From Pseudomonas plecoglossicida NBRC 103162 = DSM 15088 (GTDB taxonomy: Bacteria > Pseudomonadota > Gammaproteobacteria > Pseudomonadales > Pseudomonadaceae): 64,000 nucleotides of DNA. The notes beneath the pieces were generated by a model, which was not told the origin of the DNA, did not search any database, and saw only the letters and a list, made by a program, of their open reading frames with translations. Each line of letters starts with the position of its first letter. Within the stretch, counting starts at the first letter, position 1. A program made the translations under genes and the position numbers. Positions 29,856 to 37,109 of this stretch are shown piece by piece. Location of the stretch: contig NZ_BBIV01000024.1 of NCBI RefSeq assembly GCF_000730665.1, positions 22,938 through 86,937 of the forward strand, written 5' to 3'.

Positions 29856-29876
29856 ACCAATGAATACATCATTGGT
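29856..29876. promoter_or_regulatory. Palindrome between the LysR and DUF2790 genes, candidate LysR site
   Basis: ACCAATGA (29856-29863) and TCATTGGT (29869-29876) are exact reverse complements across 5 nt. The site is 80 bp from the LysR start and 22 bp ahead of the DUF2790 start. LysR boxes are usually T-N11-A with partial symmetry, so the match is suggestive only. Confidence 0.45.
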
Positions 29877-29898
29877 AAAACATTGAAAGGAGCCCGTC

Positions 29899-30174
29899 AT
29901 GACCACCAAACGCTCGACTGCCGTGATCGCCGTGAGCGCTCTGCTCGCCCCATTCGCCGCGCTGGCCGACAGCGCTAGCACCCAGCCGGTGGCCGTCAGC
30001 GCAGAAAACTACGAATACGGCATGCCGCTGGATGTGGCCAAGGTCATTTCCATCACCCCGGCCAGCAACGTCGCCGACTGCCAGGTGGGCACCGCGCACA
30101 TGGTCTATGTCGACCACCAGGGCCAGACCCGCGAGGTCAATTACCGGGAAATGGGCAACTGCTCGCAGCTGTGA
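29899..30174 (+). CDS. DUF2790 domain secreted protein
   Basis: 91 residues with a signal peptide (VIAVSALLAPFAALA). The mature part matches the small Pseudomonas DUF2790 family: YEYGMPLDVAKVIS, then CQVGTAHMVYVDHQG and REVNYREMGNCSQL. Two Cys residues could form a disulfide in the periplasm. AAAGGAG stands ahead of ATG 29899. Function unknown. Its stop abuts that of trmK with no gap. Confidence 0.88.
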   Translation: MTTKRSTAVIAVSALLAPFAALADSASTQPVAVSAENYEYGMPLDVAKVISITPASNVADCQVGTAHMVYVDHQGQTREVNYREMGNCSQL

Positions 30175-30888
30175 TCAGGCCAGCAGCTGGTTGATCCAGC
30201 CGACCTGGCGGGCGAAGTCGTTGCGCTTTTCCTGCGGGATCGCGTCACGGGCGCGTTCGAAGTTGGCCAGGGTCTGTTGTTTCTGACGCAGCATCCGCTG
30301 CCATTTGGTGATGAATGCCGGGCTCTTCTCGCGCATCAGCAGCGGGCCGAAGTACAGCTCTTCAGCACTGTAGGTCGCCCCGTCACCCGGTTCGGCCACG
30401 ATGATCTCGTAATCGAAACGATTCTCCCGCAGCAGCTCTTCGCAGACGATTCGATACCCGTTGGCCATCAGCCAGCCGCGCAACGCGCGCTCGTCGCCGT
30501 TGGGCTGCAGGATCAGGCGCTCGTTGCCGCTCAGGCGCTGCTTGCCGCGCTCGAGGATTTCGCACATGGTCAGCCCGCCCATGCCGCACAGGCTGACTGC
30601 CGTGATGCGATCCTGCGACTCGATCGCCTCCAGGCCGTCGGCCAGGCGTACGCAGACCCGTTGTTCCAGGCCGTTGCGCCGCACGTTGCGCCGGGCCGAG
30701 TCATAGGGCGTCTGCGCCACTTCGCCGGCCACGCCCGCTTCGATGACGCCGCGCAGCGTCAGGGCAACGGGCAGGTAGCCGTGGTCCGAGCCGATATCGG
30801 CCAGCCGCGCGCCCTGCGGCACATGGGCCGCCACGCGCTCCAGGCGCATCGACAATGTCTGTTCGTTCAACTCAAGCCCCTTGTTCAC
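30175..30888 (-). CDS. trmK: tRNA (adenine-22-N1)-methyltransferase TrmK
   Basis: 237 residues. The SAM motif I is LADIGSDHGYLPVAL (about 29-43) and the catalytic-region motif is SLCGMGGLTMCEIL (about 98-111); ILQPNGDERALRGWL is also typical of the TrmK/YqfN family. It methylates N1 of A22 in tRNA. It originally diverged from ridA; the 14.3-kb element now separates the two. Confidence 0.9.
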   Translation of the reverse strand: MNKGLELNEQTLSMRLERVAAHVPQGARLADIGSDHGYLPVALTLRGVIEAGVAGEVAQTPYDSARRNVRRNGLEQRVCVRLADGLEAIESQDRITAVSLCGMGGLTMCEILERGKQRLSGNERLILQPNGDERALRGWLMANGYRIVCEELLRENRFDYEIIVAEPGDGATYSAEELYFGPLLMREKSPAFITKWQRMLRQKQQTLANFERARDAIPQEKRNDFARQVGWINQLLA

Positions 30889-30991
30889 AATCGGCGCGAT
30901 TCTGACGGTCGGGGCGCGGTATTACAACGTGCGCGGGCCAAACGGTGGCGGTGGCTCGACCGCTGCGCCGGGCTCGCGTAGGCTTGCCGCT

Positions 30992-31007
30992 TTCCTTCCG
31001 TTGCAAG
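30992..31007 (+). repeat. Left attachment site (attL core)
   Basis: TTCCTTCCGTTGCAAG is repeated exactly at 45320-45335 in the same orientation; flanking bases differ on both sides. It lies 104 nt upstream of the trmK start. Confidence 0.8.
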
Positions 31008-31104
31008 TGCACCCTCGCCTACCTCGCCCCGCCTAGCTCGGGGCACTCAGTTAAGACCATCAAACTGTAAACCCCCAAAAGTACCACCTACGGGAGTAAC
31101 GACG

Positions 31105-31377
31105 ATGGGCAACCCTAGAATCCACGTACCTGCACCGATAGCCGACGCGCTGGTGCACCCTACCCCACTGTGCGAGGCGCTGGGTATCAGTCGGGCCACC
31201 CTGGACCACTGGGTGGCGGCTGGGCACTTCCCTGCCCCTATCGTGATCGGCCAGATGCGTGGCAGCGGCAAGGTGTCCCGTACCGCCTTCCTGAAAAGCG
31301 AGATCGACGCCTGGATCGAGTCGCGCAAAGCCGACCGCGCAGCCCGCCGCAAGCAAGCCACCACAGCACCAGCATGA
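31105..31377 (+). CDS. AlpA-like DNA-binding regulator
   Basis: 90 residues. A MerR/excisionase-type helix-turn-helix spans CEALGISRATLDHWVAAGHF (about 23-42), followed by the wing and VSRTAFLKSEIDAWI. AlpA-type proteins act as excisionases or activators of integrase genes in P4-like elements. GGGAG precedes ATG 31105. It is the first gene inside the left end. Confidence 0.85.
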   Translation: MGNPRIHVPAPIADALVHPTPLCEALGISRATLDHWVAAGHFPAPIVIGQMRGSGKVSRTAFLKSEIDAWIESRKADRAARRKQATTAPA

Positions 31378-31464
31378 ACTGTATCCGCTCCATAGCGACT
31401 GTGCCGTCAGAGCGCAGCGCCGAACTACCCCCCACTCACGGACTTCCTACAACGCGCAACAAAA

Positions 31465-31495
31465 AGCCCGGACAACGCGCACACGCAGCCGGGCT
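31465..31495 (-). terminator. Hairpin with a U run on the minus strand
   Basis: AGCCCGG (31465-31471) pairs with CCGGGCT (31489-31495). Read leftward, the stem is followed by TTTTTG, so it would stop transcription heading toward attL and trmK. Read rightward there is no U run. Confidence 0.5.
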
Positions 31496-31509
31496 AGGGG
31501 GTACAACAG

Positions 31510-33012
31510 ATGTCAACCAATGATTGCACCGACCAAACCGTAGTGCCTGAGCGGGAGGTCGATTTCAGCCACGGCAGCCAACCGCAAATCGCTGAGGCAC
31601 ACGCCGGGTCGTCTGGTCGGGCCAAGATGTGCCCGGAGGACCACAACACGCTTGAACTGATCTCCGAAGATTTCGTGGTGTACGCGGCCAGCGACAAGCC
31701 GTTCTACCACAAGCGTTCCGGCGACCAGCTGAGCGAAAAGGGCTTCAAGCACTACTGTGCCGAGCACTATGGGCAAGTCACGTCGCACACTGAAGACAAG
31801 GATGGCAACCCTAAAGAGAAGCGCCTGAACTCTGGCGAGTTGTGGGGCAACCCGGACTTCAATATCGACAGCCGGCGTGTAGTCCGGCGCATCGTGATGG
31901 AGCCTACCCGTACCCCGGAGTCGGACTGCGACCTTGAAGTGTACAACCGCTGGTTCGTGCTCAAGGAAGAAATGGTTACCCCGCACCCGACCGCTACATC
32001 CAACGACATCGAGATTTTCATACGCCACCTGATGTACATCAGCGACAACGACCAGCAAGGCGTCATGTTCTTCCTGAACTGGTTGGCACAGCTGTACCAG
32101 ACACCCGACGTGAAGCTGCCGAGTGCCATCGTGCTCTACTCCAAGTTCGGTGGTGTGGGTAAGTCGATGCTCTGGGATTTGCTCAAGGAAGTCTTCGGGC
32201 GGTCCATGGTGGGCAGTTGCAACGGCGCCAGCCTCAACAAGTCTTTCGACGATGTGACCGAGCACAAGCGCATCCTGTTCGTGAACGAAATGGCAAAGTC
32301 TGACAGGGCGGACGGGTACGAACGCTTCAAGAACATGATTTCGGAGGAACAGGTATCGTTCGAAGGCAAGGGCAAAGCTGCGCGGGATATCCGCAACATC
32401 ACGCACTACGTGGTCACCACCAACAACGAAGACGCGCTGCCACTGATGGAAGGCGACCGCCGCGTGCTGGTGTTGCGTTGCAGCGCCCAGCCGAAAGAAC
32501 CTGGTTACTACAAGGAACTGGGCGCCTGGATGGCAGGGCCTGGTCCCGCGCTGCTGGCCGGTGTGTTGTCCCGCTGGCAGTTCCCGGCCAACTGGGACTT
32601 CAAAGCACCTGTGCCACAGACTGAGGCCAGCCGCGAAATGCAACATGCTGCGCGCAGCGCGCTTGTCTCCTTCATCGACGAACTGGTGCAGGACGGCAAG
32701 GCGCCTTTTGACCGCGACCTTGGTCGCTGCACCGGGGTCATCGAGCAGCTTGGCACCCTCTACCCGACCGCGACGAAAGGGTTCCGACTTGACCCGGTGA
32801 GCCTTGCCAAAGCATTCAGAGCGCTGGAGTACAGCCAGGTCAATGCCAAGGCCACACGAGCGGCGGACAAGGCATGGTGCTGGCGCAACTTCGGCTGTTG
32901 GGATTCCCAGTCGCCAAAGGTGTTCAACGCGCACATTGGTCAGGGCGTCACGCCCCCAGGCTACCCCAATGTAGCGCTTGTCCAGGGAGGTGCCGACCAT
33001 GGCCGTGCATGA
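31510..33012 (+). CDS. Helicase of the phage/plasmid primase-helicase family (SF3-like, DUF5906-type)
   Basis: 500 residues. Walker A lies in LYSKFGGVGKSMLWD (about 208-222) and Walker B in KRILFVNEMAKSD (about 253-265); a later VVTTNNEDALPL matches the sensor motif. The N-terminal 150 residues show no clear primase zinc or TOPRIM motif, so priming activity is uncertain. In satellites such enzymes bind origin repeats and drive autonomous replication after excision. The likely targets are the repeats at 43369-43795. It overlaps the next gene by 14 nt. Confidence 0.88.
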   Translation: MSTNDCTDQTVVPEREVDFSHGSQPQIAEAHAGSSGRAKMCPEDHNTLELISEDFVVYAASDKPFYHKRSGDQLSEKGFKHYCAEHYGQVTSHTEDKDGNPKEKRLNSGELWGNPDFNIDSRRVVRRIVMEPTRTPESDCDLEVYNRWFVLKEEMVTPHPTATSNDIEIFIRHLMYISDNDQQGVMFFLNWLAQLYQTPDVKLPSAIVLYSKFGGVGKSMLWDLLKEVFGRSMVGSCNGASLNKSFDDVTEHKRILFVNEMAKSDRADGYERFKNMISEEQVSFEGKGKAARDIRNITHYVVTTNNEDALPLMEGDRRVLVLRCSAQPKEPGYYKELGAWMAGPGPALLAGVLSRWQFPANWDFKAPVPQTEASREMQHAARSALVSFIDELVQDGKAPFDRDLGRCTGVIEQLGTLYPTATKGFRLDPVSLAKAFRALEYSQVNAKATRAADKAWCWRNFGCWDSQSPKVFNAHIGQGVTPPGYPNVALVQGGADHGRA

Positions 33013-33328
33013 CTTCAATGCGGCGGCACTGCGCGCCTATCGCAAGCGCCAGGACAAGGGCGCCATCGAAGTGGTCGCCAATGACAGTCCGCTGGCCATT
33101 GCAGCCAGGGTGGCCGATGACATGGAAGTCATCGACCTGAAATGGCTGGCCGAGGTCGATGACCAACTCTCACCCGAGCACATCCAGACCGTGCGCCACG
33201 CGGCGCACACGGGAGCTCACCTGCTGTACGGCACGCCAACCCCGGCGCAAGTCCTTGGCATGGCGCACAACTTCCTGCGCTATCTCGACCGCATCGGCGT
33301 GCTCGATGCGTGGAGGAGAAAGTCATGA
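32999..33328 (+). CDS. Small protein of unknown function in the helicase operon
   Basis: 109 residues, soluble, no recognised domain. The start at 32999 has a strong AGGGAGG. The 3' end overlaps the next gene by 4 nt (ATGA). Sequence features are a charged N-terminus (ALRAYRKRQDKGAIEVV) and a C-terminal helix (MAHNFLRYLDRIGVLDAW). Confidence 0.75.
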   Translation: MAVHDFNAAALRAYRKRQDKGAIEVVANDSPLAIAARVADDMEVIDLKWLAEVDDQLSPEHIQTVRHAAHTGAHLLYGTPTPAQVLGMAHNFLRYLDRIGVLDAWRRKS

Positions 33329-33756
33329 ACAACGGCCAAGAAGATTTCACTGTCGTTCAGATGGCGGCATTCACCCTGGCAGGCGCCGTGTTTTGGGCAG
33401 CCTTCGCGGCGCTGTTCGCCTGGATATGCGAAGCTACACTGACGAACCTTCTTTTGGCGGCAGCGGGGGGCTTCGCGGCCTGCTGCATCCTGATGCCGCT
33501 TTCGTTCGCCTGGAACTGGGTGCTGTACAACGTTCGGCATTTCGTCGAAGTAGTCGTGTCGCTGGCGCTGGGGGCGCTGGTGTGGGGCCACCTGTACATG
33601 CTGCTGCGCGTGGTTGGGCTAGAGTTCGGGCTGTACGCGGTGCCGAGCATAGCGGGCTGGCTGCTGGTCAGTCTGTGGCTGTTCCTGCGGGCGTTCACAC
33701 CGCACGGTCGTGTGGGCTTCAAAGATATGTGGCACCGACTGCGACGGGTCAGGTAG
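33325..33756 (+). CDS. Small integral membrane protein
   Basis: 143 residues with about four hydrophobic helices (residues about 15-40, 45-68, 74-97 and 100-122) and a basic tail (FKDMWHRLRRVR). GGAGGAGA precedes ATG 33325. The position after the helicase could fit a holin-like or membrane-anchoring role, but nothing in the sequence proves it. It is followed by 178 nt without a gene, holding only a weak hairpin (AGCACA/TGTGCT, 33847-33868). Confidence 0.72.
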   Translation: MNNGQEDFTVVQMAAFTLAGAVFWAAFAALFAWICEATLTNLLLAAAGGFAACCILMPLSFAWNWVLYNVRHFVEVVVSLALGALVWGHLYMLLRVVGLEFGLYAVPSIAGWLLVSLWLFLRAFTPHGRVGFKDMWHRLRRVR

Positions 33757-33934
33757 GCGTGGGTTTAGCTTTCGACGAGGTATGGCATGGCAAGGCCGGG
33801 AGGGGCATGCCGGGGCCGGGCGTGGCAAGGGCTGTAATCAGCGGTTAGCACATTGACAGCAGTGTGCTCCCCGGTGGCATCAGTCACCACCAGCGGCGTC
33901 GATTGAAGGGCACCGATGGTGACACAGGCTGTTT

Positions 33935-34345
33935 CTAGCCGTGATCGTAGACGGTGAAGCCTCTATCCACCCATAGGACATGGAACGTCCTTCCAGAGCG
34001 GAAGCCGACCATCGGCGCTTTTCCGATAGCCCGAAACGCTATCAGGTTCACGTCCTCGGTCACGACTGGCGGTAGCGGAGCTTTGAGGGCGTTTCTGGCG
34101 ATGGTCTCATAACCCAACCCGTGCCTAGGGGCTTGTCTCAGCTCCTGCCAACTCAACTGGCTTATGGTGCGCAGCTTGCCTAGCATTGTCCCGCGCTCGT
34201 CATTGGTGCAGTCGCTGACACAGTAGCCATTCTGGAGAAACTCGAACGAGAAAATAGGCGGCTTGAGGTCGGGGTTCTCTGTCGGTTCTGCACGCGGCTT
34301 GAGTAACTGACTCTGCTTTGGGGCGCGACCTTTGAGGTGGCTCAT
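33935..34345 (-). CDS. Probable toxin of a Panacea-type toxin-antitoxin pair
   Basis: 136 residues. The C-terminus GRTFHVLWVDRGFTVYDHG is a motif I associate with small toxin-like proteins encoded next to Panacea-domain antitoxins; no catalytic motif can be named with confidence. It starts 10 nt after the antitoxin stop with GGGGTG as binding site, so the two are translated from one message. The toxin call rests mainly on context. Confidence 0.6.
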   Translation of the reverse strand: MSHLKGRAPKQSQLLKPRAEPTENPDLKPPIFSFEFLQNGYCVSDCTNDERGTMLGKLRTISQLSWQELRQAPRHGLGYETIARNALKAPLPPVVTEDVNLIAFRAIGKAPMVGFRSGRTFHVLWVDRGFTVYDHG

Positions 34346-34355
34346 TCGAACACCC

Positions 34356-34799
34356 CTACTTGATATAGTCCTTGAAGAACGCCGCCATCTCGTCTTTCGG
34401 AATGCGGAGGTTATGCTCCCCCGGCTTGTAGTTGTTCTTCCACGGCGCCTCTTCGTGAGTCATTTCACGCAGCCGCCACGCAGAATACTGGCCATAAATC
34501 TGTTGCACTTCATTCAGCAAAGTGAGCTGCTCGAACGAGAACACCGACTGATCGAAGTCCGTAGGCACGGGGATGCTGCCGCTACCGTGGTGCTTGAAGT
34601 GGTGGTAGACATCAGGCACAACAGGGCCGTGCGTCCACGCTTCGATTTCTTCCCCGAACAACGGTGTGCCGTATACCGCAAGGTGAAACCCTTGGGCGTA
34701 ATACACGAGCTTCTGTAGCTTCAGGTTGGACACAAGGTCGCCTGCGTCTTCGTTCGCCTGTGCGAGGAAAAACTTCGCGGCATCGATAGCGTTGGGCAT
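34356..34799 (-). CDS. Panacea (SocA-like, DUF4065) antitoxin
   Basis: 147 residues. The Panacea/DUF4065 signature is clear: KLQKLVYYAQGFHLAVYGTP (about 27-46), then EEIEAWTHGPVVPDVYHHFK (about 50-69). Panacea proteins neutralise many unrelated small toxins; the prototype SocA works as a proteolytic adapter in Caulobacter. The start has GGAGGT. Antitoxin first, toxin second, with its own promoter at 34845-34872. Confidence 0.85.
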   Translation of the reverse strand: MPNAIDAAKFFLAQANEDAGDLVSNLKLQKLVYYAQGFHLAVYGTPLFGEEIEAWTHGPVVPDVYHHFKHHGSGSIPVPTDFDQSVFSFEQLTLLNEVQQIYGQYSAWRLREMTHEEAPWKNNYKPGEHNLRIPKDEMAAFFKDYIK

Positions 34800-34844
34800 G
34801 TGACCTCCGAGTCGGCAACTACAGGTATAGCATCAGGGCTGCTG

Positions 34845-34872
34845 ATTATCCGCCCGACCGCTCAGAAGTCAA
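34845..34872 (-). promoter_or_regulatory. Sigma-70-type promoter of the toxin-antitoxin operon
   Basis: Reading leftward, TTGACT (34872-34867), a 16-bp spacer and GATAAT (34850-34845) make a close match to the consensus. The antitoxin ATG is 45 nt downstream. It gives the pair expression independent of the long operon upstream. Confidence 0.65.
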
Positions 34873-34920
34873 CCGGGGTTCGTCAGCTGGGCGCCATCCT
34901 TAGCGCCGCGCATGTGCACA

Positions 34921-35079
34921 TCAGTCATCCACCATCCGCCCGCGTGGTGCCGGGCGCTGGGATTCGGGGCGGCCTACACCGCCCTTGCCGGCACCCGGGC
35001 TGGTGGGTTTGCTCTTTGGTGAGCCGTTGCCCACGGTGCGGACTGGCCGCTTGCTGACACCATCACGTTTGTCGCTCAT
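34921..35079 (-). CDS. Small basic protein, last gene of the leftward operon
   Basis: 52 residues from ATG 35079 to TGA 34921, rich in Lys, Arg, Pro and Gly (KSKPTSPGAGKGGVGRPE). It is too short for many gene finders, but AGAGGTGAG stands directly ahead and the start lies 3 nt after the upstream stop. Probably disordered; perhaps nucleic-acid binding. Unknown family. Confidence 0.65.
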   Translation of the reverse strand: MSDKRDGVSKRPVRTVGNGSPKSKPTSPGAGKGGVGRPESQRPAPRGRMVDD

Positions 35080-35082
35080 CAC

Positions 35083-35313
35083 TCACCTCTTGTGCGCCGG
35101 AATGACGCTGTTCAATTCTTCGAGCAGGATGCGTTCCAGCTCAGCCACAGTGGGCCGTTCGCCGGAGTAGACCCACAGCGCGGCCCGGAAACCACGGCAC
35201 AGCATCCGGGCACGCAAGCGCGTGTGTGCGTCACCTCGGCGCTCGGCTTGAGTCTGCAGGTTGAGCAGCATGCGTTCGATCTGTTGCTCTCGCGAAACGT
35301 GGGCCTCATTCAC
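35083..35313 (-). CDS. Small helical protein of unknown function, GTG start
   Basis: 76 residues from GTG 35313, which lies 2 nt after the upstream stop. The sequence is largely helical (REQQIERMLLNLQTQAERR, then TVAELERILLEELNSVI). The frame is open further upstream but there it lies over the scaffold-like gene. Unknown family; the tight packing marks it as part of the operon. Confidence 0.65.
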   Translation of the reverse strand: MNEAHVSREQQIERMLLNLQTQAERRGDAHTRLRARMLCRGFRAALWVYSGERPTVAELERILLEELNSVIPAHKR

Positions 35314-35315
35314 GA

Positions 35316-36281
35316 TCAGACCCTCGGCCCGCTGGCCGACTGCCGGCGCATGTTGGCGCACAGCTGGTCGAACTCGGCGTCGGACATGGCCGACACACTG
35401 GCGGCAGTCAACTTGCCGGCAACGGTCGGATCGGCAGCACCGCCGACGCTGCCCAAGCTGGTATTGCCTGGCACCCTGGCTACGCGTGGCAGATCGCCGC
35501 TTGGCGCATGTGGCACACGTGCACCAGGGGTGAAGCCGAGCTGCTGTGCGAACTCCCACACATGCCGCGCCGGGTCTATGCCGCTAGTCTGGCACTGCTG
35601 CACAAACTGTAGGCTTGCCAGCGCTTTGACCTGCTGCATCGTCTGCGGATCAGCGCCGGGGTGCATCGCACGCAGCTGGTCGTTGACGTGCTGGTCCACT
35701 AGGTCGAACGCGGCGCGATAGCTGTCTTCCCCTACCTCGTCTGCCAACGCCCGCTCGGATGCCACCACACTCGGGGCCACCGCAGAGGTCTGGCGCTGCA
35801 CCTGGGCTTCGAAATCGCGCTGCGCGAGTTGCTGTTGCTGTGCGGCCAAGCGCTGCTCGAACTGTTCGCTAAGGGCGCGCACATGCCCTTCGGGGTCGTC
35901 AGCGAACTCGGGGATTTGCGCCTGTTGCTGGGCAGCCTGCAGTTGTGCGAGCTGCTGTTGCAGCTGCTCGCGCGCGACACGCTCCTGTTGCAGTTGCGCG
36001 TTGATCTCTTGCCGGCGCTGACGCTCTTCCTGCAGGGCAGCTAGTGGCACCTGCTTGCGGGGTAGCTGACCGGCTGGCGGTTCGGCACCATCGGCATCTG
36101 CCGCATCGCTGGATGGCGGTTCAGTGCTGTTGCGTGCATCACGCTCGCGGTTGGCGTCGTCGAACAGCTCGACCTCATCGGCCACGCTGTTGGGCAATGC
36201 GGTGTCGTGGTCTGGTGCGTCCGGCACACCAGTGCTGCCGGTCACTTCGGCGGCAAATGCGCCGATATCGAAATCACTCAT
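35316..36281 (-). CDS. Scaffold-like coiled-coil phage protein
   Basis: 321 residues. An acidic N-terminus is followed by KQVPLAALQEERQRRQEINA (about 75-94) and a long Gln-rich coiled coil to about residue 145, then a helical C-terminal region. Short acidic-then-coiled-coil proteins with a VPLAALxEER block are typical of capsid scaffolding or capsid-assembly proteins of tailed phages. AAGGAG precedes ATG 36281, which overlaps the upstream gene by 8 nt. No capsid gene accompanies it, which is odd. The role is inferred. Confidence 0.65.
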   Translation of the reverse strand: MSDFDIGAFAAEVTGSTGVPDAPDHDTALPNSVADEVELFDDANRERDARNSTEPPSSDAADADGAEPPAGQLPRKQVPLAALQEERQRRQEINAQLQQERVAREQLQQQLAQLQAAQQQAQIPEFADDPEGHVRALSEQFEQRLAAQQQQLAQRDFEAQVQRQTSAVAPSVVASERALADEVGEDSYRAAFDLVDQHVNDQLRAMHPGADPQTMQQVKALASLQFVQQCQTSGIDPARHVWEFAQQLGFTPGARVPHAPSGDLPRVARVPGNTSLGSVGGAADPTVAGKLTAASVSAMSDAEFDQLCANMRRQSASGPRV

Positions 36282-36867
36282 GACGTGCTCCTTTGCGGGC
36301 TGCGGATGGGCGCCGGGTGGCACCGAACGTTGCAGGTTCTTCATGGATTGGGTCGGCCTTCAACGCGTTTACGCCCGCGTCTGCAGGCTTGGCGTTATGT
36401 CGTAGGCCGTACTGCTCGGTCAGGTGATCGACGCCGGCCTGGGTTGCAAGCTGGGCCTTCTGGCGCTGGAGCGCTTCGGCCAATTGCTCGGCAAGCCGGT
36501 CGCGCACCTTGAGGTGCTGGAGTTCGGCGCGGTACGCGCTGATTTCAGTGTCGGTCAGCGGTCTGCGGGTGATCTGATCCGGGGACCAACCAATCACGCG
36601 ACCGGTGCGACAGGCCAAGCGTTCGGCACGGGTGAGCTTCAACAGCCAGCTGAGCAGCGTCCCCTCGGCCTCAGGTGCGGAGCGGCACTCGACAATGGAC
36701 GGCACCTTCTCGTCGGTCACGCTGCTGATACTCCACATCGGCCGTGGCAGGTGCACAGCGAACACGTCGCCAGTGCCCCGCTCGATCTTGGCGCGGCTGG
36801 TGTCAAGGCTGTGCAGCTTCGCGTCGAGGCGCAACTGCTGCAGGTGTTCAAAGGTGTAGTGGCTCAC
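36274..36867 (-). CDS. Unknown protein of the leftward operon
   Basis: 197 residues: an N-terminal globular part (VFAVHLPRPMWSISSV) and a helical middle with a heptad-like stretch (VRDRLAEQLAEALQRQKAQL, about 122-141). No family recognised. It overlaps the neighbouring genes by 4 nt upstream and 8 nt downstream, so it is clearly co-translated. Confidence 0.7.
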   Translation of the reverse strand: MSHYTFEHLQQLRLDAKLHSLDTSRAKIERGTGDVFAVHLPRPMWSISSVTDEKVPSIVECRSAPEAEGTLLSWLLKLTRAERLACRTGRVIGWSPDQITRRPLTDTEISAYRAELQHLKVRDRLAEQLAEALQRQKAQLATQAGVDHLTEQYGLRHNAKPADAGVNALKADPIHEEPATFGATRRPSAARKGARHE

Positions 36868-37109
36868 GATGCGGTGCTCCTTCGTACGGCGTCCAACTGG
36901 GCGCGCAAGTGGTCGAGTTCAGCCGACTGGGCGTTGGTGCGAAGCCGGTTATCCGCAGACTTGAGGCGCTGGAGCGCCGCATGCGCGTTACGGAGCGCGA
37001 CCCGCGCAAGTTCCTGCTCGCTATCGAGAAACTTCCTCGCGTCCAGCAACTCGTCAACGCGCTTCTGTGCGGCCTGGATAGCGGTCTGGCATTCGTTCAG
37101 GGTGTTCAT
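36864..37109 (-). CDS. Small coiled-coil protein
   Basis: 81 residues predicted to be nearly all helix (QTAIQAAQKRVDELLDARKF, then ELDHLRAQLDAVRR). ATGA overlaps at both ends. Unknown function; perhaps an assembly or structural accessory of the operon products. Confidence 0.7.
   Translation of the reverse strand: MNTLNECQTAIQAAQKRVDELLDARKFLDSEQELARVALRNAHAALQRLKSADNRLRTNAQSAELDHLRAQLDAVRRSTAS

Noticed and set aside
30889..31104. tRNA gene at the integration site
   Set aside because: No cloverleaf or T-arm consensus could be found around the 16-bp core; the site is an intergenic region ahead of ridA.
33325..33756. Calling the small membrane protein a holin
   Set aside because: Four hydrophobic helices are compatible, but there is no endolysin gene beside it and no family match was recognised.
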